Below, in pieces: positions 53,554-62,203 of a stretch of DNA of 64,000 nt. Origin of the DNA: CBDATA01 sp965215615 (GTDB lineage Bacteria > Acidobacteriota > Vicinamibacteria > Marinacidobacterales > Marinacidobacteraceae). The number at the start of each line of letters is the position of its first letter. Position 1 is the stretch's first letter. The position numbers were made by a program, and so were the translations under genes. The notes under the pieces were generated by a model. The model did not search any database. It had not been told where the DNA came from and saw only the letters and a list, made by a program, of their open reading frames with translations. The stretch is taken from the NCBI GenBank assembly GCA_965215615.1, contig OZ244068.1, positions 372,001 through 436,000 of the forward strand, read 5' to 3'.

Positions 53554-55620
53554 TCATTGGGACACGGTAGCGGCCTGTTCGCCGAGGTGTTTCTCGAAGA
53601 AGGCGGTGCTGCGGCGGAAGACCTCCAGCCAGTTCTCGTGGCGCAGGAAGCCGTGGACCTCGTCGGGGAAGATCAGCAGCTCGTGCTCCACGCCGAGTTC
53701 CCGGAGCGCTTCGGTCAGCTCCACGGTTTCGTGGAAGGGGACGTTCCGGTCGTCGTCGCCGTGGACCAGCAGCACCGGGGAGCGCCAGCCGTCCACCGTC
53801 GCGAGCGGCGAGGACTCGAACGCAAGCCGTTCGACCTCGGGCGTGGGGTCGTATTCCGGGTTGAACCCGAGAATCGTCCGGTTCCAGTCGTGGACTCCGT
53901 GGATGTCCACCCCGGCGGCGAAGAGGTCGGAGGCGCGGGAGAGCCCCATCGCCGTCAGGTAGCCGCCGTAGGAGCCGCCCCATAGCCCGATCCGGCCCGG
54001 ATCCACATCGGGGAGTCCGGCGATGTAGTGGCCGGCCCCGAGGACATCCTGGTGCTCGGAGCCGCCGGCCGCGCCGTAGTTCAGGGCCTCGCGGAATTCC
54101 ATCCCGTAGCCGGTGCCGCTGCGGTAGTTCACCGAGAGCACCGTGAAGCCGCGGCTCGCGAGGTACTGGTGGAAGGCGTAGCAGTTCGAGTAGTAGCCCA
54201 TGTAGTGCCAGCCGAGCAGCATCTGGCGGCGGGAGCCGCCGTGGAGGAAGAGCACGCCCGGCCCCGGCGGGGTCCCCGCTGGCGGCTCGAAGAGCTGGCC
54301 GGGGATGAGCATCCCGTCGGCGGCGCGGAAGGTCACCGGCCGGGGATCCACCATCTGGTCCAGCGGAAAGTCCGCCGGGAAGGCATCCGAGGCGAGGGGC
54401 CGCATCGCGTTCTCGTCGAGGATCATCGGCTGGAGCGGTTTCCTGCCGTCGCCGCCGAGGAAGGCGACTCCGCCGCCCCGGAGCGCCACCGGAAGGGTCT
54501 CGACCCCTTCACCCGGAGTCAGCCGGACTGGTTCCCCGGTGTCTCCGATCCGCCAGATGTGACGGCGGTGCAGGTCGTCCTGGTTGGTCGCCGCCAGCAC
54601 GCCGCCGAGGCCGTCCGCGACCGCGTACTCGATCTCGAACCGGCCGGTGGTCAGGGCGCGGGGCTCGCCGCCGGACGCTCCGACGGCGTAGAGGTGCCGA
54701 AAGCCCTCGCGCTCCCACGGGAAGAGGATGTTGCCCGAGGAAGTCCAGTGGAGCTGGTCGGCGGAGGCGGTCCCCGAGAACACGCTCCCCGGCCCCGGCT
54801 CGGCGCGGAAGACCTCGCGGCTTTCGCCGGGGTTCGCGACCTCCGCTACCCGGATGCTCCACGGCGGGCCTTCGCGGAGCGGGACGAACCAGAAGCGTTC
54901 GAGCGCCGGCGGGGTCCGGAGGAAGGCGATCCGCGACCCGTCCGGCGAGAAGGCCGGCGAAGTGTCGCGGTCCACCGAGGGATCCAGCCAGCGGACCGTT
55001 CCGGCCTCGAAGTCGTGAAGGCCCACGAAGGAGTGGGCACCCCGGTTCGAGACGAAAGCCAGCACGCTCCCGTCCGGGGAGAGCCGGAGGCCGCCGAGCG
55101 AGCCCCGCACGCCGAGGATTCGTTCCGGTTCCGCGCCCGGTTCGAGTCCGATCCGCCAGACCTTCCCGCCGCGGGTGAAGAGGATCGCGTCCCCGTCGGC
55201 GGTGAAGACCGGGCTTCCGGCGGGCGCGGTCAGCCGACGCGGGCGATTTTCGATGACCCAGAGCGCCCGCTCCACTCCCGAAGGCCGGCTCAGCGGGTTG
55301 GGCAGTTCACCGGCACGGTTGGGGCCGTCGCCGCGGACGAAGGCGATGCGGGAGCCGTCGCGGCTGAAGGCGAGCGCCGAGATGGTGGTCCCGTCGTCGC
55401 CGGTGAAATCGGTGACCCGCCGCCCGTGGAAATCGGGCGCGTCGGCGACCCATACGTTCCGGGCACCCTGCTCGTTGAAGACCCACGCCACCCGGTCACC
55501 CGAAGGCGAAGCGGTGAGACCCGACGGGAAGGGTGCGGAGAAGACCGCCTCGATCGGGTACTCGGCGGTAGCGAGGGAGGCCGGGAGGGCGAGCCAGAGG
55601 AGGAAGAGAATCCGTTTCAT
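53554..55620 (-). CDS. Secreted S9 prolyl-oligopeptidase family peptidase
   Basis: A 688-residue protein with a signal peptide (ILFLLWLALPASLATA). WD40-like beta-propeller repeats fill about residues 30-400 (SPDGSVLAFVSNRG, SPAFSPDGSRIAFLR). The alpha/beta-hydrolase domain has the nucleophile in GLWGGSYGGYLTAMG, Asp in LVHGDDDRNVPF and His in DEVHGFLRHENW. It is probably a periplasmic or secreted dipeptidyl/oligopeptidase. It follows the P450 gene by 4 bp on the same strand. About 170 bp separate it from the convergent helicase gene, with nothing recognised there. Confidence 0.92.
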   Translation of the reverse strand: MKRILFLLWLALPASLATAEYPIEAVFSAPFPSGLTASPSGDRVAWVFNEQGARNVWVADAPDFHGRRVTDFTGDDGTTISALAFSRDGSRIAFVRGDGPNRAGELPNPLSRPSGVERALWVIENRPRRLTAPAGSPVFTADGDAILFTRGGKVWRIGLEPGAEPERILGVRGSLGGLRLSPDGSVLAFVSNRGAHSFVGLHDFEAGTVRWLDPSVDRDTSPAFSPDGSRIAFLRTPPALERFWFVPLREGPPWSIRVAEVANPGESREVFRAEPGPGSVFSGTASADQLHWTSSGNILFPWEREGFRHLYAVGASGGEPRALTTGRFEIEYAVADGLGGVLAATNQDDLHRRHIWRIGDTGEPVRLTPGEGVETLPVALRGGGVAFLGGDGRKPLQPMILDENAMRPLASDAFPADFPLDQMVDPRPVTFRAADGMLIPGQLFEPPAGTPPGPGVLFLHGGSRRQMLLGWHYMGYYSNCYAFHQYLASRGFTVLSVNYRSGTGYGMEFREALNYGAAGGSEHQDVLGAGHYIAGLPDVDPGRIGLWGGSYGGYLTAMGLSRASDLFAAGVDIHGVHDWNRTILGFNPEYDPTPEVERLAFESSPLATVDGWRSPVLLVHGDDDRNVPFHETVELTEALRELGVEHELLIFPDEVHGFLRHENWLEVFRRSTAFFEKHLGEQAATVSQ

Positions 55621-55624
55621 GGGT

Positions 55625-56869
55625 TTATCGGGGAGTGAGCCGCACCGGGAGGTGCTTGATGCCGTGGATGAAGTTGGACCGGAGCCGGTCGGCGGGGCCG
55701 GTTTGTTCGACTGCCCGGATGCGCCGGAAGAGCTCCTCGAAGGTGACCCGCACTTCGAGCCGGGCGAGCCAGGCTCCGAGGCAGACGTGGCGGCCGGCCC
55801 CGAAGGCGAGGTGGGGATTCGGGTGACGCAACGGGTCGAAGCGATCCGGTTCCGGGAAGGCTTCCGGGTCGCGGTTCGCCGAGATGTACCAGAGGACCGC
55901 CCGGTCGCCGGCCCGCATCCGGGCCCCGTCGAGAGTGAGGTCGCGGGTCAGGGTGCGGCGGAAGTGCATGGTCACGCTGGTCCAGCGGAGGATTTCCTCG
56001 GTGGCCGATTCGAAGAGCTCCCGGTTGCCGCCCACGAGCGTCCGGAAAGCCTCCGGGTGATCGAACAAGGCGAGCAGGCCGTTCGAGATGGTGTGACGGG
56101 TGGTCTCGTTGCCGGCCACGACGAGCAGCAGGAAGAAGTTCTGGAACTCCAGCTCGGTGAGCGGCCGGCCTTCCGGATCCTGGCCGAGCATTCCGGAGAG
56201 CACGTCGTCCGCGGGTTTGCGAAGCCGCTCCTTTCGGATGTGGCTCGCGTATTCGAAGACGCGGAGCGCCGCCGGGCTCCGGAACGGGAGCAGCCGGAAC
56301 GCCTCGGTATCGACCTGGTCCACCACTGCCATCGAAAACTCGGGGTCGGCGTTCGAGATCAGCGCGTCTCCCCACTCGACCAGCTCGCCGGCATCCGCTT
56401 CGGGAACCCCGAGAATCCGGCAGAGCATCCGGATCGGCAGCTCGCGGGCGACTTCCTCGACGAAATCCACCTCCCGGCGTTCGAGGGCCCGGTCGAGCAC
56501 CGAGGCAGCGAGTTCGCGCACCGAGGCCTCGTGTTCGGCGATGGATTTCCGCGAAAAACCGGCCCCGACCAAACGCCGGAGCCGCGCGTGCTCGGCGCCG
56601 TCGTGCTCCATCATCGTCCGGCGGGCTTCGAGCTCCTCGTCGTCCAGCTCTTCGAGCCGGATCCCGCGTGCGCAGGAGAAATCCTGCGGCTTCGAGCTCG
56701 CGTGGAAGACGTGGGAATAGCGGGTCAGCGCCCAGAAAGGGTTGCCGTCTTCCTCTTCGACCCGGACGGGCGCTCCCCGCCCGCGCATCCGGCGGAACAG
56801 TTCCCAGGGAACACCCTTCGTATAGGTGTCGTGCGAAACGATCGCCTCGAACCCGCCGCTCGTGGTCAC
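55625..56869 (-). CDS. Cytochrome P450
   Basis: A 414-residue soluble bacterial P450. The I-helix is LLVVAGNETTRHTISNG, the ExxR pair is in EEILRW, and the haem-binding loop is FGAGRHVCLGAWLARLE with the Cys ligand. The GTG at 56869 gives the normal N-terminal length; an in-frame extension further upstream runs through the riboswitch region on the other strand and is rejected. No ferredoxin or reductase gene is adjacent. Substrate is unknown. Confidence 0.94.
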   Translation of the reverse strand: MTTSGGFEAIVSHDTYTKGVPWELFRRMRGRGAPVRVEEEDGNPFWALTRYSHVFHASSKPQDFSCARGIRLEELDDEELEARRTMMEHDGAEHARLRRLVGAGFSRKSIAEHEASVRELAASVLDRALERREVDFVEEVARELPIRMLCRILGVPEADAGELVEWGDALISNADPEFSMAVVDQVDTEAFRLLPFRSPAALRVFEYASHIRKERLRKPADDVLSGMLGQDPEGRPLTELEFQNFFLLLVVAGNETTRHTISNGLLALFDHPEAFRTLVGGNRELFESATEEILRWTSVTMHFRRTLTRDLTLDGARMRAGDRAVLWYISANRDPEAFPEPDRFDPLRHPNPHLAFGAGRHVCLGAWLARLEVRVTFEELFRRIRAVEQTGPADRLRSNFIHGIKHLPVRLTPR

Positions 56870-56918
56870 GCCCGGATGGTATGCCGTTCCCGTTTTTGCA
56901 CCGCTTGCTAAAGTCCCC

Positions 56919-57000
56919 GGCAGCATCCAGAGGGGGGCAACCCCCGCCAACCTGCCAATCCGGGCAAGGTGGCGTTCCCAAACCGGAGATGTGGCCGCCA
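56919..57000 (+). promoter_or_regulatory. SAM riboswitch (S-box/SAM-I clan)
   Basis: P1 is formed by GCAGCATC (56920-56927) with GATGTGGC (56988-56995). After CCAGAG comes a stem of G-run and C-run (56931-56945), then the S-box core GCCAACCTGCC and GGCAAGGTGGCGTTCC (56946-56978), which matches the GCAACC/AAGGTGC core with covarying bases. It precedes the aspartokinase, Asd and O-acetylhomoserine sulfhydrylase operon, exactly the genes SAM should repress. Variant assignment (SAM-I versus SAM-IV) needs a covariance search. Confidence 0.8.
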
Positions 57001-57034
57001 GGCAACCAAGCGGATCCACGGGGCTCAGGCCGTT

Positions 57035-57057
57035 CCTTCGGGTGCAATCCGAAGGAG
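57035..57057 (+). promoter_or_regulatory. Hairpin that hides the Shine-Dalgarno of the operon's first gene
   Basis: CCTTCGG (57035-57041) pairs with CCGAAGG (57049-57055) around a seven-base loop. The 3' arm contains most of the AAGGAG ribosome site (57052-57057), which is 8 bases from the GTG start at 57066. With the riboswitch just upstream, this suggests control of translation initiation rather than of transcription; no U-tract follows. Confidence 0.6.
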
Positions 57058-57065
57058 AAGCCACC

Positions 57066-57410
57066 GTGCCGCGACCTCAGAATCTCGCCGTCGCCCCCAT
57101 CCGTTTTCCGGCTCTGCCCGAAGAATCTCCCGAAGAATCCGCGGAAGATCGGCTGACCGGGTCGGTTTCCGCCGCATCCCTCAGTTTCGTCGCCTGCGGC
57201 GCGGCGATCAGCGCCCTCGGCGACCTGCTGGGGGACTTGCGGCTCGCGCTCGAAACCGACGGCCCGCCGACCACGGATCCGGAGGGGCGGCAGGCAGCGA
57301 CGCTCCTCGCCGCGCGGCTCGAATTCGTCGCTTCTTCGCTCGACGATGCCACCGCCGCGGCCCGCGGGCTGCTCGAGGACGCATTCGAAACCAGCGGAGG
57401 CCCCAGGTGA
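57066..57410 (+). CDS. Small protein of unknown function leading the Met operon
   Basis: A 114-residue protein starting at GTG 57066 with a good AAGGAG site. A Pro-rich N-terminus (about 1-30) is followed by a helical region (FVACGAAISALGDLLGDLRL, LAARLEFVASSLDDATAAAR). I do not recognise a family. It lies directly after the SAM riboswitch and overlaps the aspartokinase start (GTGA), so it is made with the methionine enzymes. Confidence 0.7.
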   Translation: MPRPQNLAVAPIRFPALPEESPEESAEDRLTGSVSAASLSFVACGAAISALGDLLGDLRLALETDGPPTTDPEGRQAATLLAARLEFVASSLDDATAAARGLLEDAFETSGGPR

Positions 57411-58195
57411 GCCGCTTCCCGCTGACCGTCCTGAAGTTCGGCTCCTCGGTCCTCGCGAGGCCGGACGACTACCGCGAGGCGGCGGTGGTGGTCGCGGACG
57501 AGGTAGCCCGCGGCCGGAAGGTGGTGGCGGTGGTCTCCGCGATGGGCCGGACGACCGACCGGCTGCTCGCCGCGGCCAGAACGGTCACGGATGCGCCTCC
57601 GGTGGAGCAGATGGGAGCGCTGCTCGCGACCGGCGAGGAGGCATCGGTCGCGCTCCTCGACCTGGCGCTCGTCGCCTGCCAGGTCCGAGCGACGGGAGTC
57701 CGCGCCTCCGAAGTGCCGGTGCGGACGCGCGGTGCCCTCGATGATGCCGAGCCGGTCCACGTGGATGCCAGCCGGATCCACCGGGCGCTCGAGACCCGCG
57801 ACGCGCTGGTCTTCCCGGGCTTCGTCGGCAGGGATGCCTCCGGAGTCCTCTCCCTGCTCGGGCGGGGAGGCTCGGACCTGACCGCGCTCTTCCTCGGCGA
57901 TGCGCTCGGTGCCTCCGAAGTCCGGCTGGTCAAGGACGTGGATGGCATCTTTCCGGAAGACCCGGAAGGCCGCAGCGACCTCGCGCCCTACGCGGCGCTG
58001 ACCTGGGACTCGGTGCGCCGGCTCGGCGGCGGGGTCGTGCAGGAGAAAGCGATCGACTACGCGGAGCGGCGGCAGATGGGCTTTCGGGTCACGGGAACCG
58101 GGGGCGAGGGAACCTGGGTAGGGCCGCCAGTGGCCACCATCACCCCGAGGGTTCCATGGCTTTCGGACGCCGAACCGTGCCGGAGGGCGGGATGA
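57407..58195 (+). CDS. Aspartokinase without ACT domains
   Basis: Phosphorylates aspartate, the first step toward Met, Thr and Lys. It has 262 residues from GTG 57407. The amino-acid-kinase fold is visible: LTVLKFGSSVLARPDDYREA (the KFGSS/G motif), VSAMGRTTDRLLA, GEEASVALL, FVGRDASGVLSLLGRGGSD and VKDVDGIFPEDP. Ordinary aspartokinases (~400 residues) have two C-terminal ACT domains for feedback inhibition; these are absent. The following gene starts inside its stop codon. Confidence 0.88.
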   Translation: MSRFPLTVLKFGSSVLARPDDYREAAVVVADEVARGRKVVAVVSAMGRTTDRLLAAARTVTDAPPVEQMGALLATGEEASVALLDLALVACQVRATGVRASEVPVRTRGALDDAEPVHVDASRIHRALETRDALVFPGFVGRDASGVLSLLGRGGSDLTALFLGDALGASEVRLVKDVDGIFPEDPEGRSDLAPYAALTWDSVRRLGGGVVQEKAIDYAERRQMGFRVTGTGGEGTWVGPPVATITPRVPWLSDAEPCRRAG

Positions 58196-59232
58196 CGACT
58201 GTGGCCGACGACCGGATACCCACCGCCGTTCTCGGGGCGACGGGTATCGTCGGGCAGCGCCTCGCGAGCCTTCTGGAGACGCATCCGTGGTTCCGGCTCG
58301 CGGAGGTGGTCGCCTCCGGCCGCTCGGCGGGACGGCGATACGAAAACGCGCCCCATCTCGAAGTGCGGGGTCTCGATGCCCCGATCGAAAGCCCGCTCGT
58401 CCTTTCGGCGCTTCCTTCGGGCATCGCGAAAGAGGTGGATGCCGCCCTCGCGCAGGCGGGGCACATCGTCTCGACCAACGCGTCGGCGTGGCGGCTGGAC
58501 CCGGGCGTTCCGCTGGTAATCCCGGAGGTGAATCCGCAGGCGGTGGACATCGTGCGCTCCCAGCCCTGGGCCGGAGCGGGCGGCGCTCTCATCGCCAATC
58601 CGAACTGCGTGGTCGCCGGGCTCGCCCTCGCGCTCGCACCGCTCCACCGAGCCTTCGGGATCGAGGCGGCGGTCGTCGTCACCCTGCAGGCGGCCTCCGG
58701 GGCGGGGCGAAACGGCGTGGGGGCGGTGGCGGTCCTCGACAACGCGATCCCGTGGATCCCGGGCGAAGAGGAAAAGATCGAACCCGAACTCCGCAAGATC
58801 CTCGACTGCGAGATCGCCGTCACCGCCGCGGTGAACCGGGTTCCCGTCCTCGACGGGCATCTCGCGCACGTCTTCCTCTCGCTCCGCCATCCCGCTTCCC
58901 CCGCCGATGCGGAGCGGGTGCTCGGTGACTTCCGCGCTCCTTCGGCCGCGTCGGCCCTCCCTTCGGTGCCTTCCCGGCCCCTGATCGTGCGCGGCGAGCC
59001 CGACCGGCCGCAACCCCGGCTCGACCGGGATGCCGGCGGCGGCATGGCAGTGAGCGTCGGCAGGGTCCGCCGATCCGGCCCGCCCCACGACCTCGCGCTG
59101 GCAGTGCTTTCGCACAACGGCGTGCGGGGGGCGGCGGGTGCCTGCCTCGCGAACGCGGAACTCACCACTCCTTCCCATCTGCGGCCTCGTGCCGCCTTTC
59201 CTTCCCCTCCCCGAGAGACCTCCCATGCGTGA
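58192..59232 (+). CDS. asd: Aspartate-semialdehyde dehydrogenase
   Basis: Reduces aspartyl phosphate to the semialdehyde. It has 346 residues from ATG 58192. The N-terminal NADP site is AVLGATGIVGQRLASLL, the active-site Cys is in ANPNCVVAGLALALAPLH, and the substrate region VTLQAASGAGRNGVGAV is present; the C-terminal half contains the conserved GHLAHVFLSL. ATGA overlap with aspartokinase. The sequence is of the fungal/archaeal-like Asd branch (ANPNC, GAGRNG). Confidence 0.93.
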   Translation: MTTVADDRIPTAVLGATGIVGQRLASLLETHPWFRLAEVVASGRSAGRRYENAPHLEVRGLDAPIESPLVLSALPSGIAKEVDAALAQAGHIVSTNASAWRLDPGVPLVIPEVNPQAVDIVRSQPWAGAGGALIANPNCVVAGLALALAPLHRAFGIEAAVVVTLQAASGAGRNGVGAVAVLDNAIPWIPGEEEKIEPELRKILDCEIAVTAAVNRVPVLDGHLAHVFLSLRHPASPADAERVLGDFRAPSAASALPSVPSRPLIVRGEPDRPQPRLDRDAGGGMAVSVGRVRRSGPPHDLALAVLSHNGVRGAAGACLANAELTTPSHLRPRAAFPSPPRETSHA

Positions 59233-60496
59233 CGAAACCATCGCCATCCACGTCGGATACGAATCCGAATCGACGACCCACGCGGTCGCCGTGCCCATCT
59301 ACCAGACGGTCGCCTACGAGTTCGACGATGCCCGGCACGGTGCCGACCTCTTCGATCTGGCCGTGCCCGGGAACATCTACACCCGCATCATGAACCCCAC
59401 CCAGGCGGTTCTCGAGGAACGGGTGGCGCAGCTCGAGCGCGGTGTCGGAGCGCTCGCGCTGTCGGCGGGGAGCGCCGCCGTGAACTACTCGATCCTCAAT
59501 CTCGCGGTCGCCGGTGACAACATCGTCTCGGTCCCGCAGCTCTACGGCGGCACCTACACCCTCTTCGCCCACATGCTGCCCCAGCAGGGCATCGAGGTGC
59601 GGTTCGCCGAGGGAGACAGCCCGGAGGACCTCGCGAAGCTGGTGGACAGCCGCACGAAGGCCATCTTCTGCGAGAGCATCGGGAACCCGGCGGGCAACAT
59701 CGTGGACCTCGCCGCGGTGTCCGCGATGGCGCGCGCCCACGGGATCGCCACCATCGTGGACAACACCGTCGCGACCCCGGCGCTCCTCAAGCCGGTCGAG
59801 CACGGCTTCGACATCGTCGTCCACTCGCTGACCAAGTACATGGGGGGACACGGCAGTTCGCTCGGCGGGGTCATCGTGGATTCGGGGCAGTTCCCCTGGG
59901 CGGAGCACGAGGAGCGCTATCCGATGTTCACGGCGCCCGAGCCGAGCTACCACGGCGTGGTCTATACCGAGGCGCTTGGGGCCGCCGCCTATATCGGCCG
60001 TGCCCGCACCGTGCCGCTTCGCAACACCGGCTCCGCCATCTCGCCGTTCAACGCCTTTCAGATCATGCAGGGTATCGAGACCCTCAACCTGCGGATGGAA
60101 CGCCACTGCGAAAACGCGCTGGCGGTGGCGAAGCACCTCAAGGACCACCCGCGGGTCGAGTGGGTGCACTACGCCGGACTGCCCGGTGACCGGTACCACG
60201 ATCTGGCGCTCCGCTATCTGAACGGATCGGCCTCCGGGATCCTCACGTTCGGGGTCAAGGGCGGGTACGAAGCCGGCGTGCGGTTCCACGACGCGCTCCA
60301 GCTCTTCAAGCGGCTGGTCAATATCGGCGATGCCAAGTCGCTCGCCTGCCATCCGGCCTCCACCACCCACCGGCAGCTCACCGAAGAGGAGCAGCGAAAC
60401 GTCGGGGTGCGGCCCGAGGCCATCCGGCTTTCCGTCGGCATCGAGCACATCGAGGACATCCTCGAGGATCTCGACCAGGCACTCGAGGCACCATAG
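59225..60496 (+). CDS. metY: O-acetylhomoserine sulfhydrylase
   Basis: PLP enzyme that makes homocysteine from O-acetylhomoserine and sulfide. It has 423 residues from ATG 59225. Features are VPIYQTVAYEFDDARHGADLF, YTRIMNPTQAVLEERVAQLE, the PLP lysine in VVHSLTKYMGGHGSSLGG, and SLACHPASTTHRQL near the C-terminus. ATG overlaps the asd stop by 8 bp. Its last 77 bp (from 60420) form the start of a tandem repeat unit repeated twice downstream. Confidence 0.95.
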   Translation: MRDETIAIHVGYESESTTHAVAVPIYQTVAYEFDDARHGADLFDLAVPGNIYTRIMNPTQAVLEERVAQLERGVGALALSAGSAAVNYSILNLAVAGDNIVSVPQLYGGTYTLFAHMLPQQGIEVRFAEGDSPEDLAKLVDSRTKAIFCESIGNPAGNIVDLAAVSAMARAHGIATIVDNTVATPALLKPVEHGFDIVVHSLTKYMGGHGSSLGGVIVDSGQFPWAEHEERYPMFTAPEPSYHGVVYTEALGAAAYIGRARTVPLRNTGSAISPFNAFQIMQGIETLNLRMERHCENALAVAKHLKDHPRVEWVHYAGLPGDRYHDLALRYLNGSASGILTFGVKGGYEAGVRFHDALQLFKRLVNIGDAKSLACHPASTTHRQLTEEEQRNVGVRPEAIRLSVGIEHIEDILEDLDQALEAP

Positions 60497-60527
60497 GAAG
60501 CTCTTCCGGGAAGGACCGGACGATAGG

Positions 60528-62075
60528 ATGGGCGCGATGCGCCGCCGACTTCCCCTCGGGATCCAGACCTTCCGCAAGCTGCGGGAAGAATCTGCCTACT
60601 ACGTGGACAAGACGCCGGGGATCAAGTTGCTGGTGGACAGCGGGTCCTACTACTTCCTGTCGCGGCCGCGCCGGTTCGGGAAGAGCCTGCTGCTCGACAC
60701 GATCAAGGAACTCTTCGAGGGGAACGAGGCGCTCTTCCGGGGGCTCGCGATCGAAGGCGACTGGGACTGGTCGGTGCGGTATCCGGTGGTCCGGCTCGAC
60801 TTCGCCGGCGGCAGCTACGGAACGCCGGAGGATCTGCGGGCGGGGCTTGCGGTCCAGTTCGACGAGCTCGAAGCAGCTCACGGGATCGAAAAGCGCTACG
60901 AACGACCAGCGGACCGGTTCCGATCCCTGGTCTGGACGCTCCACCAGCAGACCGGCCAGCGGGTCGTGGTGCTGGTGGACGAATACGACAAGCCCATCCT
61001 CGACACCCTCGCAAAGCCCGAAGTCGCGATCGCGCACCGGGAAGCGCTCCGGGGGTTCTACGGGGTCATCAAGGCGAGCGATGCCGCGATCCGTTTCGCC
61101 ATGCTCACCGGGGTCAGCAAGTTCACCAAGGTCAGCCTCTTCTCCGAGCTGAACAACCTGACGGACATCACGCTCGACTCCCGCTACGGGGACATCTGCG
61201 GCTACCGGGAGGAAGATCTCGACACCGTCTTCGCTCCGGAACTCGAAGGACTCGACCGTGAGAAGGTCCGCGACTGGTACAACGGCTATTCGTGGGGCGG
61301 CGGGAAGCGGGTCTATAACCCCTACGGATTGCTGCGGCTCTTCGACAGCCGGAAGTTCTCGGGGCACTGGTTCGAGACCGGAACCCCGAAGTTCCTGGTG
61401 GAGACGCTGATCGAGCGGGGGGTGTCCTCGGTATCGCTCGACGGAACCCTGAGCACCGAGTCGCTGCTGTCGGTGTTCGACGTGGAGGAGATCGGGACCG
61501 AGGCGCTCCTGTTCCAGACGGGGTATCTGACGATCGCGGAAGAAAAGACACGGGCCGGGCAAACCACCTACCGGCTCGGGTACCCGAACCGGGAGGTGCG
61601 GCAGGCACTGAACGAGCACCTGCTCACGGGTCTGGTGCGGAACCCGGCGAAACAGGACGCGAACAGTGAACGGCTGGCGCGACTGCTCGAATCCCACGAT
61701 TGCGCGGGGCTCGAAGAGCTGTTCCACGCCTTCTTCGCCAGCATCCCGTACGAGTGGTACACGAAGAACGACATCGCCCGCTACGAGGGGTACTACGCGA
61801 GCATCTTCTACTCGTACTTCGCGGCGCTCGGGTACGAGGTCACGGTGGAGGATTCGAGCAACCAGGGAAGACTCGACATGGCGGTACGGGCGGGGGGCCA
61901 CGTGTATCTGTTCGAGTTCAAGGTCGTCGAGCAGGCATCGGCGGGCGCTGCGTTACAGCAGTTGCGGGATCGGGATTACGCGGCGAAATACCGGGGAAGC
62001 GGCGAGCCGATCCACCTCGTGGGCGTGGAGTTCAGCAGCGAAACCCGGAACATCACCGCGTTCGAAGTCGCGTAG
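60528..62075 (+). CDS. AAA-ATPase-like / PD-(D/E)XK protein, copy 1
   Basis: A 515-residue protein of the AAA-ATPase_like (PF09820) plus PDDEXK_9 (PF08011) type. N-terminal LPLGIQTFRKLREESAYYVD leads to Walker A-like FLSRPRRFGKSLLLDTIKEL, then Walker B-like VVLVDEYDKPILDTLA. The C-terminal nuclease-like core is GRLDMAVRAGGHVYLFEFKV (Asp then Glu-x-Lys). ATG 60528 has a GGAAGGA site; an ATG three codons later is possible. The role of this family is unknown; it is often amplified within genomes. Middle residues 275-391 differ from copy 2. Confidence 0.9.
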   Translation: MGAMRRRLPLGIQTFRKLREESAYYVDKTPGIKLLVDSGSYYFLSRPRRFGKSLLLDTIKELFEGNEALFRGLAIEGDWDWSVRYPVVRLDFAGGSYGTPEDLRAGLAVQFDELEAAHGIEKRYERPADRFRSLVWTLHQQTGQRVVVLVDEYDKPILDTLAKPEVAIAHREALRGFYGVIKASDAAIRFAMLTGVSKFTKVSLFSELNNLTDITLDSRYGDICGYREEDLDTVFAPELEGLDREKVRDWYNGYSWGGGKRVYNPYGLLRLFDSRKFSGHWFETGTPKFLVETLIERGVSSVSLDGTLSTESLLSVFDVEEIGTEALLFQTGYLTIAEEKTRAGQTTYRLGYPNREVRQALNEHLLTGLVRNPAKQDANSERLARLLESHDCAGLEELFHAFFASIPYEWYTKNDIARYEGYYASIFYSYFAALGYEVTVEDSSNQGRLDMAVRAGGHVYLFEFKVVEQASAGAALQQLRDRDYAAKYRGSGEPIHLVGVEFSSETRNITAFEVA

Positions 62076-62203
62076 AGGCCGCAGAACCACCCGTTCCATC
62101 CGGCTTTCCGTCGGCATCGAGCACATCGAGGACATCCTCGAGGATCTCGACCAGGCACTCGAGGCACCATAGGAAGCTCTTCCGGGAAGGACCGGACGAT
62201 AGG

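Noticed and set aside
56880..56920. Promoter upstream of the SAM riboswitch (TTGCAC / TAAAGT)
   Set aside because: The candidate boxes are only about seven bases apart and other pairings are weak, so no promoter is called.
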